Assembly (NCBI GenBank): GCA_013076295.1
Contig: RQOL01000139.1
Location: 744,001-808,000, forward strand
Direction of reading: 5' to 3'
Length of the DNA stretch: 64,000 bases
Source of the DNA: Sanderia malayensis
Taxonomy: Eukaryota; Cnidaria; Scyphozoa; Semaeostomeae; Pelagiidae
In this document: positions 33,564 to 46,229 of the stretch, piece after piece
Layout: each line of letters begins with the position of its first letter
Numbering within the stretch: position 1 is the stretch's first letter
Made by a program: the position numbers and the translations under genes
Notes under the pieces: model-generated
The model's database searches: none
The model's input: the letters and a program-made list of their open reading frames with translations, nothing else
What the model was told of the DNA's origin: nothing

Positions 33564-34608
33564 GTAAATCATATAATTGAAGTACTTTACCTGTGCCTTG
33601 TTTGTTGATAAACATGGTTACTCTGCAGTCAAATTTGCAATTATAGGCATATGTCACAAATGATCATCATTATGGGTCCAATTTTAAAAAATGTTTTGGT
33701 ATGAAATACTGTACAGTTGAAATACGGACAATCTTAAACTTTCGGGCCCATCTTATCAAAATAAGGGCCTATCTACCTGCTCTTGTGTAAGCATGGAAAG
33801 TTTAGATATTGGACTTGGGACATTTAAATTAGGACGTTTAGATCTGGAGTTTAATTTGTTCAGATTCATCTGTACAACACAGTGACAATTTTATATAATG
33901 ATTTAACGTATCAGTTCAAATCGAGCGAACCTTTCTAGTGAAGTCTATATTTAATGATTGTGCTTTTGTGCTATATTTGTTACATTTTGTGTTCGTTCAC
34001 TTATTGTTTGGATATTTCAGAACATTTTCAAGCAGAATAAAAATAAGCTTTCCTTGGTCACCTATATCTTGTAGCTAATATATGGCACTTCCATTTGCGA
34101 TCTCACTTCGGGCTGAAACACAACTCGAAATATTTTTCAAGATTTTTGATAAGGGATATCTGTTACATATAGATTCCAAAGGATATGCAGGATCAATGGG
34201 GGATAGGTGAATCGAAGGTAATCAGAAAAAGAAAAGCCAAAAATTTCACAAATAGGTGAGTCAAGTAATATATTTATACTCATACTGCTATTATCTTTTT
34301 TATTGTATACTCTTCATTTTTATCAAATATCTGATTTAGGATTGGACAGCGTACATGACGTGTTAATGCTTTCTATTTTGTGCTCATGCAACTTATTACC
34401 TTCTGCATATTTAGAAGATAAGAAGGGAAGTGGAAACAAGAAAGTGGAAACCAAGTGAAGTCTGCCAAAAGGCTAGCCATCAAAAGTTGTCTGACAGTAT
34501 CTTTCTGAATATTTCTAATAATAATTGTAATTCGAAGATCTATTATTTACGACATCTAACCTCCCAAGGAGAATGCAGAATTTAATATCTGCAACTATTT
34601 ATTTTTAG
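33564..34608. other. possible intron, no gene recognised
   Basis: This is AT-rich non-coding sequence. Short AG-GT bounded segments near 34170-34205 and 34410-34455 might be additional exons but are too short to support. Confidence 0.3.
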
Positions 34609-35123
34609 AATGTGCCAATAAGAGGAATGTTTTGATAAAGTCCTGGCCCAAGATTTTCAGTCCGTCCATGTCCGAAATTGGAAGTACCGTATTTCCTCGA
34701 TTAAACGCCCCCCCTCGATTAAGCGCCCCCCTCGAATAAACGCCCCCTTATGCTGACAGCTTTTGTAATAAACGCCCCCCTCGATTAAACGCCCCCTCTT
34801 TGTGCAAAACCATGGCGACTTTCATTTTCTACGTTGTTGCTCGATAAAGCAAGGTTCAACTAAACCATTTTCTTTTTTTCTGGACCCAATAACAGAGCCT
34901 GTGATCTTGTACCTTCTAATAAACGCCCCCCCTCGAATAATGGCCCCCCTCGATTAGGCGCCCCCTCAAAAAGTGCCGAGATTAATAAACGCCCCGGGGC
35001 GTTTAATCGAGGAAATACGGTATTGGGATTGCACATTTTGCAACGAAACTAAGAAGGAGGTTACTATGAATTACAAGGGACATTTTGAAGAGAAGAATGG
35101 TGAGCGTGGTTACAATAAACTTG
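34609..35123 (+). pseudogene. Exon-like stretch disrupted by a MITE
   Basis: After TTTTTAG (34608) a frame reads DKVLAQDFQSVHVRNWK up to the MITE, and continues after it with WDCTFCNETKKEV, KGHFEEKNGERG and a donor GTAAAT at 35124. Removing the MITE with one TA keeps the frame open across the junction. The CTFC motif hints at a zinc-binding site. No family is recognised, and it may be a host exon or part of an older transposon gene. Confidence 0.45.
34687..35020. mobile_element. MITE with CCGTATTTCCTCGATTAAACG ends, TA duplication
   Basis: The inverted ends CCGTATTTCCTCGATTAAAC and GTTTAATCGAGGAAATACGG are perfect over at least 20 bases. Several internal copies of AAACGCCCCCCTCGA lie between them. 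TA is on both sides (34685-34686, 35021-35022). This type of end is widespread in invertebrate genomes. Confidence 0.88.
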
Positions 35124-35258
35124 GTAAATATTCTACTGTTATTTCAAAGAATGACCTTTATAAATAATGGACTCGTCAATTGGCAGATGACTAACTATGC
35201 TGTTTATATTTTTTTCTAAGTATACAGTAAAAACCAGCATGTAAGAGACTAATTCCAA

Positions 35259-36130
35259 TCTAACATTACTATTCTGCGGAGTCACGTGATGACGCACAAA
35301 ACTTGCCAAAAACAATATATTCGACCCAAAACAATAGGTCAAATGCCTGAAAAATATGGGCCAAAAGGGCGAACTGTGTAATAAAAAAGGCATTTTTGGT
35401 TTTTACACTTGTTCTGCTATATTGCAAATAGAAGGGGCCATTTTTCAATTAGACCAAGGTTGTCTATTGTTGGTTTCGATTTTATAAAGTTCTTTTGAAT
35501 TCTTCCATTTCTTACTCTGCTAATTGTGATATCACAAAAAACTACAGTTTGCGGCTGCGAAACTTCCAAATTCTAGCTTCAAACTCTATTTTCGAACAAA
35601 GTATGTACTGTTCACTTGACTGATCTGTTTCGCCTTTTGCTGCAAGCTCATTGGCTCTTTCTTGGCCCATGCGAATAGTCGATCAATTTTTGTTATCTTG
35701 CAAATTAGCCCTCAGGTTGCAGAAGGTACTTTTGGAAAAGACGCATGTTTTTGTTTTGCAGACAAAGGAAAACTTTGCGCATTTCAAACTGTTTTACAAC
35801 CTGAATAATCTTTGTAAGAATTTGCTAATTGTTTTAAAACACATGGACAATGGCATGAAACAATAGAGAACACAGGTGATAGCTTTGTTTTGTTTTTAGA
35901 ATGAAATGGTTGTGTTTTCCGTAGGAGGGGAACGCCATTGTTGCTATGGCATGCTTGCAACCCTTAGGCCTCATGTAAACAAAGTCAAAGTTTTAGTAAA
36001 CAAATTATGATAAGGGATTTTCAGGGGAGAGCAGTTAGCCAAAGTCTTGTAGGGGGAGTAGGAACAGCCATGAGCCCCAGCGAATTCAGTGCACAAAGTG
36101 CACCTACCAGTCAACGTTTCTTGATAATGG
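35259..36130 (+). mobile_element. Helitron-type 5' end copy, 3' end not resolved
   Basis: It starts TCTAACATTACTATTCTGCG then GGAGTCACGTGATGACG, and follows 2490-3120 through CGAAACTTCCAAATTC and TTGCAGAAGGTACTTTTGGA. It closes with a fragment of the 115-base hairpin repeat (AAAGTGCACCTACCAGTCAA) near 36100. No clear 3' CTAG end is seen. Confidence 0.65.
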
Positions 36131-36726
36131 ATAACAGGGGCAAAAAATCCAGCAAAAAATCAGATTGACGCTTTGATGCATGTTTTTGGGCATGGCCCAT
36201 AAAATTTTCGTCAACCACGCCCTTCTAGCTATTAAATGTAACTAGTAGCAGTTTCGGCATCTCTAGTGCTGATCAAATTTTGCCTTGACGTGGGCAGTGA
36301 CAGCATTGATAGAATACAAAGAGGATCAATGTAAGTAAGGCACAGTTTTTGTTACTTAACATCCAGCGCCAAAATATATTAGAATCTTTCAGACTAAAAC
36401 CTATGTTATTTATTTAACTATTAAATTGAACAAACTGAACGGAACAGAACAGAATTAAATGGAATGTTTACTATGATGTAAGAACTTCTCACTGAGGGTC
36501 TATGTTTAGTATATCAACAAGTCTCATTTTACGAGGATGTCTGATAGCAAAACGGTCAATTATCTCATCAACATCCAACAATATTTTTCTATTGGAGTGA
36601 AGCAAGGAAGACCATTAAGTCTCTTTTCAGCCATTGTGTTGCGTATAAATGATGTAAGATGGAGATGGAAAGTTCACATGTGCAGGTTGTCACTGGCAAG
36701 GTTGCAAGAATATGTATTGCCGAGTA

Positions 36727-37786
36727 CCTTAGGTGTATTAAATTTCGTGGTGTATTATAATTTGCGCGTACTTGAATTCGCGCATTTTAAATTCGCGCAC
36801 AAATCTTTCATATTTTCGCGCAGTCTTGAATTCGCGCACACGAGCAAGTAGGCAGAATAATACAAAAACTCAGTTCAAAGAAAAATATATTTCTGAAAGT
36901 TACTCTTGATTAAAAGTAACATTTTTATAAGAATGGGTCTTCATAATGGCGCTCTTTTGCTAAGAAATCTATAATCCCAGCCCTCTTAAACCCTTTGACA
37001 GCTAATCTGGTCGGTTTTGCATGCGGTTATAAAAAGATGTCAACCACTTTGCCTGTATCGGCTTCAAAATGCAGATTTTCTAGTCTACTTCAACTTGTTC
37101 TGCTTCACAACCATTTTGAAATTGCTGCTGTACTTGTTCTGCAAGCCAGTTCTGCGACTCTTTATGGAGAAATGCCTTGCAACCTTTATTTACTGTGAAA
37201 TCAAGGGGCTGGTAAATATGGGTCATGTTGTTTGGCACTGGAACCCTTTTCCCGTTAATTTTAAGTACCAACTGTTTCCCACTCTGTCCATTGGCCCTTA
37301 AAAACATCGGCTAGCAAAAGCCACTCTTGATATCTTCTAAGTTGCAGCTTTTATCTCTTCTTTTCTACATATGGCATTAGAATTTTCAGCACGAATTCCT
37401 TGGATTTCTCTTCATTGGACCAATGGTTTTCAGTGTGTGTGATGTGAAATTCCTTTGGAAATGTGTAGTCCGGATGACGGATCAAATTAAATTCAACAAC
37501 CAAAATTTTAGTGGTATTTGCGATTGAATGATGATCGCTGGAATTTGCGATTGAATATATAGTTTTTAATTTCGATTTAATATTAAATCAAACATGTGGA
37601 AGCTTCTCGTATTACTTTTTGCAATAGCATAAAATACTTTCTCGTTGAGTTTATGACGATATTCTGCCTTTGCGTTATGCGCATGTGTGGCCTTTTTCGC
37701 GCAGCTTAATTTTCGCACAGTACTTCATTTCGCGCAGTCGGGGGTGCGCGAATAATAGTACAGCGCGAATTTAAATACACCTAAGG
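36727..37786. mobile_element. pogo/Tigger-like element in the hAT dimerisation domain, TA duplication
   Basis: The ends CCTTAGGTGTATTAAATT and AATTTAAATACACCTAAGG are inverted repeats. TA flanks both sides (36725-36726, 37787-37788). Subterminal TTCGCGCA motifs repeat on both ends. Collapsing the TA pair restores the hAT frame. Only a fragment of transposase remains inside. Confidence 0.9.
37005..37307 (-). pseudogene. pogo-like DDE transposase fragment
   Basis: The minus-strand frame 37307-37080 reads VPNNMTHIYQPLDFTVNKG, the motif around the second catalytic Asp region of pogo/Tigger transposases. In another frame just downstream (about 37080-37010) ILKPIQAKWLTSFYN continues the same family. 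The rest of the protein is missing, so the element depends on other copies. Confidence 0.8.
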
Positions 37787-38429
37787 TATATGTCAGGAAA
37801 TGATATTTTATCAATGGCTTGTAGAAGAACTTGAAGGGTTTCTGGAGGATTTCCTTCCAACTTAAGACAATGATCTTCCCACATGCTAAGCTCTGTATCA
37901 ATAAAGTGGGGCTCAGGCAAGTCACCCATACAGTTGTTTAGAAAAATCATAAACTTTTTATTCCAATCGGAAAAAGAAACTACTTTTACAGGAAAGGCGT
38001 AGAATCTGTCCAAATCAGCTATGTTTCTTTCTGAGAAACGGGTTTGAATTTGTGTTGTAAGATGATCAAGGAATAATTCTAAACATGGTTACTCTACTAA
38101 TTACCATCCCAAGGTATGGTAAAAATTCTTTCATAATACTGGCTGACACTATCTGCCTTGGTATTTTGTTGGTTGTGTCGTGGGGTGTTTCTTTATGAAT
38201 TCCACCCAGAGCTGGGGACGGTTGTCAGAAGTTCGGTAGGCGATATCTCGCTTGCGATGGTGCTGATAACGCTAAGGATTGATGCAATAAAGACAACAAA
38301 CTTTTTGCGGTGCGGTACGGCTGACCTGAAGGCCGCCACTGTACCACTTGTCTTCAGACTCTCTAACTTAAACTGCTCTGAATCTTCTTCTCTACTCTAT
38401 TTATGTTCACAATAATAATCAAAACAAGC

Positions 38430-38527
38430 GTGGTGACATGGTGCTCCATTCTTGTGCACCTGGGACCCTAGTGTGGATTGGCACGCGCCTTCACACTTTC
38501 AAGCGGGTGCACCAGCCAACCACGCTC
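38430..38527. repeat. Imperfect inverted-end segment in a hAT intron
   Basis: GCGTGGTGACATGGTGCTCC and, reversed, GCGTGGTTGGCTGGTGCACC match at about 15 of 20 positions. It lies inside the intron 38157-38621 and may be a small MITE. The rest of the intron has no recognised feature. Confidence 0.35.
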
Positions 38528-40941
38528 ATACTTAACAATACTGTAAACAAATATGTGTCAAATACAAGATAACAATTGTAATTAAACAACGGCCCACACA
38601 ACAGTTGCATTGCTTACTTACAGTTCCAGGGCAAGATGGCTCAACATTCACAGAATTAGTCAATGCTTTGGCCTCATCAAACCTAATAGCATGGTGAATT
38701 GATTTTTCATTTCGCAAGCTTCGAAGAGTTGCACAAAGCAGACTAAATTTCTCATTTGTTGTTGGAGGAAACTGCCTGGAGCTGTTTAGTAAGTGCTTGT
38801 GTGACCTCCAAGCAGCGAGAATAAACAATTAGACAAATTATGAACCCGAAAGATGTAATGGATAGAAACAAAGGACACACATAACGTACAGCATCTGCAT
38901 TCCATGACCGATCTTCGTTCAGCTTTATAGCTTCAAGGCAATGAGCAATGGCTGTAAATACTTGTGCAAAAATATCGACACCATCTATCCTTGCGACCCT
39001 TCTTGTGCGGCATACATTTATCAAATGAGTGTGACGTGCCTTTGGAACAATTGATTTAAGTTTTGCTATCAAAAATGCATTCTTTGTTGGACTGTTGTTG
39101 GATGAATTGAAAAAAACCCAAGGAATGCAATGAACATAGGGAGCTTTTGGATACTGCTGTGATATTCTTGAAGCAGCCCCAGCGCACTTGCCAGCCATGT
39201 TGCCAGCACCTTCATACCCTTGACCTTTGCAGAGACTCATGCCAAGCAATAGCTTTTCTATACTGCCAAGAATTGTTTTTGAAATTGCTTCTCCTGATAG
39301 CCCTTCATTTCATGCATCAAATCCAACAAATGCCTCGCGTATTATGCTCTTATCATCAACAAAACTAATGACAATGGCCATTTGTTCTCTGTTGCTGACA
39401 TCAGATGCTTCATTTGCCAGTATGGCAAAATATCGGGACTCCTTCATCTCACTCACTAGTTTTGCTAATATCAACTCCTCGCAAATTGAAATAATTTCAT
39501 TTTGTGTCGTCTTCGACCGAGATGTTGCCGACTTTGGAGCATACAACATTTTTAAAAACATTATTATCATGTGTATTTATATATTTTAATATCTCCTGCA
39601 ACTTTCCAGGGTTATTGTCACACATATCATAGTAATGGGAATCATCGCTGCTGCCTCGCAAAGGTATGTTCTGACGTCCGCAAAGAACAATGGCACCCAC
39701 AATTGGTTTCAGTTTTTCTCGATTGCGCTGTACTTGGCTATCAACAATTGTATTCAATTGAAGATCAATTGCCTTGGAGATTTGAGCCATATGCCTTCTG
39801 AAATTTGCAGCCATTAAAGAAGAGGTACAATGCAGTGGGGACTTTTCGCAAAATTTTCTTAACCCATTGGACCAATTATAGAAAGGTGATTTGTATAGGC
39901 TGTCTAATTTGGTGGCATTATGTCCCGTTTAGTTAGAGCCAAACAACACACAGTTGATGCAGAAAACACCATCCAAACGCCTAGAGTAAAACAACCATGG
40001 AAACTGAGATCATGAGAACCACCATGAGAACCACCTGAACAGAAATTTGCGACCATAATCATCAACAGGAAAGCAGAAATCTTGACTTGGCTTAGAAATG
40101 TGGTTCGAAAGATGTAACTTTTATTCATCAGATTTTTTACTTTTAAATATTGGTCACCAATATGAATAACATTTGATAAACTTGAATTGGAAGCTTGCAC
40201 AGTATGACTACAATTTAAGGATGGCTTTGCAGAAGAACTATTTGCAGAACAACTTTTATCAATGGACATGTTTAAAACAGTTTTTTGTAAATCAAATTCA
40301 ATGTCTGACTTTGGGGCCTTAACAGGAAAATGGTCGAGAATATTGAATTTTCTTTCGCCTGTGAATTGTACAGATGTTGTTTTTGTTGTTACTTGTTCTG
40401 AAGGGATTGTTGATGACTTAAGTGCTCTGTCAAAGAATGAAGGGAGAGAGAACTGAATTGCATCAAGTTCAAGTGGCATGAGAGGGACAAAATGGTTTTT
40501 CCTATGTGGTATTTTTGATTTGGTGATACAATTGTCAGACATGCAGGCACAGTGAAACAAGTTAACGTTTTTCTCATATAGCACAACTATGCATTCAGGA
40601 CGAGGATGGACAGTTACATCGAGTAGAATTTTATAAATATCACTGAATGTTTCACTTCTCTTATAATATTTTTTTTTTTTTTTTTTTTTCTATATATCAT
40701 TAAAACTAAAAACTCAAAATTACTTGTAATACAACAGTGTACTATCCATAGCCACAAAAGACACTAGGTCACCGAGTTCTAGCTATGAATGGCACTTACA
40801 ATTTTCAATTATAATATACAATTAATGAAAACATTAAAGACGAGAAACAGACAGAGCAAAAGAAAGAAAGACAAACAAAATAGGTACATACCTAAAAGAA
40901 AAAGGTTTTAGGGGCTGCTGCTGTTTTAGATGCATATTTTC

Positions 40942-42327
40942 TTAATTAAACCGTCCCGTATCTATAATGAAGGTTATGATGGATTCTAGAATAATTGTAT
41001 TTTCCATAATGGTACAATTGGGGCTACTGTATAGTAGAATATTACAACGCGATTCATCATCAAGGGAGGCAAATCCAATTCCAGGAATATCAGAGAGTTG
41101 ACCAAAGAGATCTTTGCGATAATCGCGATACTGAGGGCAGTGCAGGAGAAAATGTTTGTTACTTTCTTTACTTAACCCGCAAATACAGACTGGAGTAAGA
41201 CAGTCAAAGGCATGTCTGAAACGATGTTCATTAAGGGCACTAAACTGAACACGGAGCCTGGTCAGTAGCCTTATACCCAAGCTATCAGATATACGGTATA
41301 TTGGATTTTTCACTGGTCGAATAATGGAGAGCAGTTTTGCTTTAAACTGTGAAATTGAGGCAGAGTTTTGGATCTCACTATCTAGTAAATTCCACTCAAA
41401 GAGTGTGTTCTGAAAGTAAGTGTTAGCAAAACGAGTTGTTCTCGCAACTGGTTGCTCATATATATTTGGATTCCGTAAATCATATCTTAGTTGACGTTCC
41501 TTTGGTATTTCATTGAAAAGATATTCAGGTGATTTGGATTTTTTTAGAGAAAAAAAGTGCGTTAGTCTACGGTACCATCGCCTGTGATATAAGGTTTCCC
41601 ATCCTAACTCTTGGTAGAGCCTTTGTCTACTAGTACCTCTCCACGTTCCAGTCACTGCCAGAGCCGCTGAGTACTGTACCTGTTCTAATCTTTTTGTGAT
41701 TTCAAGATGCATTTCAGGGTCAAATCTATGATATATTATATCCCCGTAATCTAAATGTGGCCTTACATAAAGCTTGTACACTTGATCAAGGACGTCCCTT
41801 GATGCAAATTTAGAGAGGTATCTTATCAATCCAATGCCCCTACGTGCCTTCAAAATTGCTTCTCTAATGTGACTTTGGAAGTCGAGCTTGGAATCAAGGA
41901 TAATCCCAAGGTGTTTATGTTCTGAGCTAGTTTTTGTTTCATCATTTCCTAATTTAAGAACTGGATGGGTAGGTTTGGCTCTTTTCCAAGAAAATATGAT
42001 TTCCTCGGTTTTGTCAGCATTGAATAGCATTTTCCATTGCCACGCCCAAATACGAATTTTTTCAAGGTCAAGATTTAAAGCAAGACTGGTATCATATTCA
42101 TCTTTTACAACGGAGAACAGAGACGTGTCATCTGCAAACAGCTTTACTTCACACGAAACATTGTTAGGAAGATCATTAATGTATACGAGGAAAAACAACG
42201 GACCAAGGACTGACCCCTGGGGCACACCAGCTTTTACTGTAGACCAATTAGAACATTTTCCGTTCAATAAGACTCGCTGTTTGCGATCATGCAAGAAATC
42301 CTGGATGACTTTTAAAAAGACTACCAC
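40942..42327 (-). pseudogene. LINE ORF2, C-terminal part of reverse transcriptase
   Basis: This contains GVPQGSVLGPLFFLVYIND and the catalytic KLFADDTSLF, then the thumb (KHLGIILDSKLDFQSHI), and a C-terminal Cys/His-like stretch VCICGLSKESNKHFLLHC. It is the same gene as 42287-44647. One extra A in an A-tract near 42318 shifts the frame between them. The stop at 40942 precedes a short 3' UTR and the poly(A). Confidence 0.9.
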
Positions 42328-44647
42328 TAATTCCGTTGCATTTCAGTTTGTATAGCAGACCTTTATGCCACACCCTATCAAATGCCTTGGACAAATCTAG
42401 GAAAACAGCTCTCGTTTCTCTGCTAGGAACGTCTTCAAAGGCAGTATAAATTGAATGAGTTATTGACAACAACTGGTTTAAAGTTGAGTCGCCCGGGCGA
42501 AAACCAGACTGATTTGGAGTTATAAGGCTATGATCACATAAATGCTTGTAAATAGCGTCAAAAATAATTTTTTCAAAAATCTTACCAAAAATCGGTAACA
42601 GGGAGATTGGACGATAGTTTCCTTTGTTTTGTCTACTGTTTTTCTTATGAATAGGAATCATATTCGCTCTCTTCCACGAAGAAGGGTAAACACCAGTTTC
42701 TAAACACTTTTCAAATATTAGACACAAAGGCTCTACAATTTCAGTATCACAGATCTTTAGCATTGAGACTGAAATATCATCACATCCATGTGCCTTCTTG
42801 GAATCAAGTGAGCGAATAAGCTTAAGGACTTTTTCTCTTTCAACAGGCACATTCTGCAATAGCGTTGGACACAATGATCGAAAATCAGGAAGGGTACTAT
42901 CTGTCACGACGGTGCTACATTGCTCTACAAAATAGTCATTAAATAGATTCGCCTTAGCCTCCAAGTTGGTAATGAAGAGGCCATTTTCTAGGATCGGTGG
43001 TATATTTGCAAATTTCTTTTTGTCAACAAGCTTTTTCAAAATACTCCAATACGATTTTACGCCAATATGAGGATCAGACAACTTATTTCCCAGTTTAGAA
43101 TAAAATGTGTTCTTGGCTTCTGCGATTTTTTTACTGTTTTCAAATTGAAGATTTCTAACTAAGTTCCAGTCCTCCTGCTTCCTTCCTCGCCTGATATACC
43201 TTCTGTATACCCTATGCTTCCTTTTAATGGCAGTTTTCAGGTTTGTAGTGAGCCAAGGCGGGTCCTTGTCATTAATTCTTATTGTCTCGTTTGGAATGTG
43301 AATGGAAACAATTGCATAAAGAGTCCTAGTTAAATAGTCGACCATTTCCGTTGGGGAAAGAGAATTGAAGCTATTTACCCAGTTCACATTAGTGATAGAA
43401 TTTTTTATCGTTTGCACGTTAGCTTTTGAATAGTGCCAGACGGTTCTTTTATAGGGGGGAGGAGAGGGCAACGACAAGCTCAGATTGCCAAAAATAATTT
43501 GATGTTGACAGTGTACATCCAATGAAGGGTGGACACCATAGTCAACAAACATGCTTGGCTGGTCTGTGATTATCAAATCAATTCGTATATTTATTGGTTC
43601 GTCAATCAGCTGATACAGGCCGTTTGTTTCCAAGAACTCGTCAAGGGCTGCACCCTCTGGACTTTCTACATCCTCAGCCCACCATTGTGAGGATCTGCAA
43701 TTAAAGTCTCCGGTAAAGATAACGCAGTGAGGTCTTTCATTTCTAATAGTACTTAAAACCTGCTGTACATTGTTAATGAATGCTTCAAACTGCTCACTAT
43801 TTTGGCTTGGACTGCGATAGAGGGTAATTACAAATACCTTCTTTCGTGAAATAGTTACTTCAGAAACAATCATTTCTTGTAATATTTCAAGGTCAGCTCT
43901 CCTCTTGATTGGCAATTCATCCCGGAAATATAAACAAACTCCCCCAGTTTTAGAATTACTTGGATGATCGCTGCGAAAGATCTCTGGGCTGAACCCCTTA
44001 ATACTAATTGCTTCATTTTTTATTGTACTATCAAGCATTGACTCGGATATTGCAATGACATCAAATTTATGAATAGCATCATAGGCCTCGATAAGTGATA
44101 TTTTTATACTGTCCCTTGCACAAATGCTATTGAAATTCCAATGGAAAAATTCTAGGCCCTTACTTATTCTTTGGCCTGGGTTCATTTGAATATCACCAGA
44201 TAGCAACAATAACATATTTAGAGGGTAGCGTCGCCCAAGCCTCAGATCAATAAAAAAGGTAAAGAAAAGCATAATATATACAATATTTTGCAAGATTCTA
44301 ATCAGGCTTTTAATTTTCATTTTTTCAATATTTCCTTGTGAAGTCTTCAAGATATATTGAAGCACAAAGTTGTAGGAAATTGTAGCGAAATAGTCCAAAG
44401 CAGACAAAACAGAGGTAACGCAGAGAGATGTTGAACTATTTGGGGTCAAATATGTCCATGACCACACAACAATACCAGAAAGTGGGGCAGTGAATACTGA
44501 AATCCATATGAAGAGGTACAAGTATCCTAAGCCTCCTAGGGTATCTAGAATCATTTCAATAACCGGCAGCGGATGGTAGGATCGCTTGACAATCAAAACC
44601 CTTTTATTGAAAATTCCTGCACGCCACTCATTCACTCCTATCGGCAT
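42287..44647 (-). pseudogene. LINE ORF2, endonuclease and N-terminal reverse transcriptase
   Basis: The N-terminal part is hydrophobic. The conserved lead-in LLLLSGDIQMNPGQ precedes an APE-type endonuclease (NFNSICARDS, VIAISESML, VFITLYRSPS-like stretch, FTGDFNCRSSQWW). RT begins with YRPISLLPIFGKIFEKI, SGFRPGDSTLNQL and VFLDLSKAFDRVWH. The frame ends at a one-base insertion near 42318, within the RT palm. In the living family this protein nicks the target and reverse-transcribes the element. Confidence 0.92.
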
Positions 44648-45325
44648 CTAAAGTGCATTTGATATCTTTGGTCATTCTCTGAAAACAAACATTTCAAATC
44701 GGATCTATACATATATGTGGTGAATATAAAGCAGCAGCAGCAAGTTAAAAAGAAGAGAGAAAAATAAGATTGAAGAAAGTAAAGGAAAAATAGACTAGTA
44801 AGCTGGTCGCAGCATGAAAGCATTTATTAAATATAGTTTCTATTTAGCCAAAATCACGAAGACAAAATATAACTAGGGCATTATTTCTCAATTGCCGTTT
44901 ATTCTAAAAGGTATTGTAACTGAAACAATGAGGTCAAGCTTCACCTGTGACAATCGATTCAGATTTAAATGATGTGTTTTCTCAAAATAAAGAATAAAAT
45001 TTCCTGCCCTCTGGGCAATTCCACTGAATGAAAACCACCCTTTAAGGCAATGGTTGTCAGGTCAGTGGTATTCCCCAATCAGGTACGATTCAATGCGGTA
45101 AAAGATAAACAACAAGTCTGTTGTAAATTCATAAATTCTTAAAGTAAAAGTACAGCTATCCTATCAACTGAAAAGAAAATATTGAAAAATGATGTCTTTT
45201 TTGTTACACCTTAATGCTGCGCGAACCAACTCATATCTGAATGTACTAACACAAGAGAGGGAAATTAATAAATAGTTAAAAATTAAATAGGCCTACCGTC
45301 ATGTTCTTGGCTAGGACCCTTTCAC

Positions 45326-46117
45326 CTAGGAGTTTCTGATTTTATCTTGAAGTTCAGTAATAGATTGGAAATACAGAAAGTCACCATCGGTAAGTTTGGC
45401 AGCAATATTGCAGTTTATGTCTGCAAATACGAAGTCAATTATCGACGCTTGATTCGCAACATCTCTTGCATCGTTAAGGAGTTTCATTCTTCTGGCAGTA
45501 AGATCAACTCTTACTTTGACATTATTTTTCGCTTTTTTCCTATTTCGATACACAAGCGTGCATGCTTTAAAAGAATTGAAACGTGCAATGATCTGCTGTC
45601 GTTGGGAGCCGTCCTTGCTTGTTTTCCTCTTCCCAATTCGGTGAGCTCTGTCAATATCATTTGCGTCTAATGCGCAGTCCATTTCATTCATAATTTCTCC
45701 AGTTTTTTTCGCACAATCTTCCTTGCTGCCATTTGCAGGTAAGGGTACGTTATCAAAACGAAGACAAACACGCCTACTGTACTGTTCGTGGTCATCAACT
45801 TTCTTATTCAGGTGGTCTACCAAAACCAATTCGCTTTCCAGGGAGTCGATCCTTTGCTCAAGCATAGCAATTCTTGAGTTGATTTCCGAAGCCTTTTCTT
45901 CAATTCGTTCTTCAATTTTTCTGTCAAGCTTATTAATTAAATCCTCCAGTAATGTATCTATGGTATCTTTCGTTGGTAACTTTGCCACATCTTTTCGAAT
46001 TGGAGCAATAGCATCGCTTATCATTTGTTTCAGATCTTGCGACTGACTACCTTGGCCACGCCTTCCATGTTGATACCGCGTGTTAGGCCCTTCTGCTGCA
46101 GCTTCCTTCTCCGACAT
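45326..46117 (-). CDS. LINE ORF1 (coiled coil and RRM-like nucleic-acid chaperone)
   Basis: This is an intact 263-residue frame. A coiled coil spans about residues 50-105 (LINKLDRKIEERIEEKASEI), followed by an RRM-like segment with CLRFDNVPLP, IDRAHRIGK and QQIIARFNSFKAC. This layout matches L1/CR1-type ORF1 proteins that bind element RNA. It sits upstream of ORF2 on the same strand with about 680 bases between them. Confidence 0.85.
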   Translation of the reverse strand: MSEKEAAAEGPNTRYQHGRRGQGSQSQDLKQMISDAIAPIRKDVAKLPTKDTIDTLLEDLINKLDRKIEERIEEKASEINSRIAMLEQRIDSLESELVLVDHLNKKVDDHEQYSRRVCLRFDNVPLPANGSKEDCAKKTGEIMNEMDCALDANDIDRAHRIGKRKTSKDGSQRQQIIARFNSFKACTLVYRNRKKAKNNVKVRVDLTARRMKLLNDARDVANQASIIDFVFADINCNIAAKLTDGDFLYFQSITELQDKIRNS

Positions 46118-46229
46118 ATTACTAATTTATGAGCCTAAAACTTATGACAGTGTAACGCACGCAAGCTGTAGATATGATAAAATGCTTGACAATAAATTAC
46201 CACATTTGACATTTGACTTCTTATAATAT

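Larger units (their letters stand above)
40670..46218 (-). mobile_element. Full-length CR1/L2-like LINE with 11-bp target duplication
   Basis: On the minus strand it has ORF1 (46117-45326), ORF2 with endonuclease and RT (44647-40942) and a poly(A) tail seen as poly(T) at 40670-40690. TCTTATAATAT is present on both sides (40659-40669, 46219-46229). One frameshift in ORF2 disables this copy. It separates the hAT gene's start codon from its body. Confidence 0.9.

Noticed and set aside
41888..42355. 155-aa plus-strand frame within the LINE
   Set aside because: It is the antisense shadow of the RT domain.
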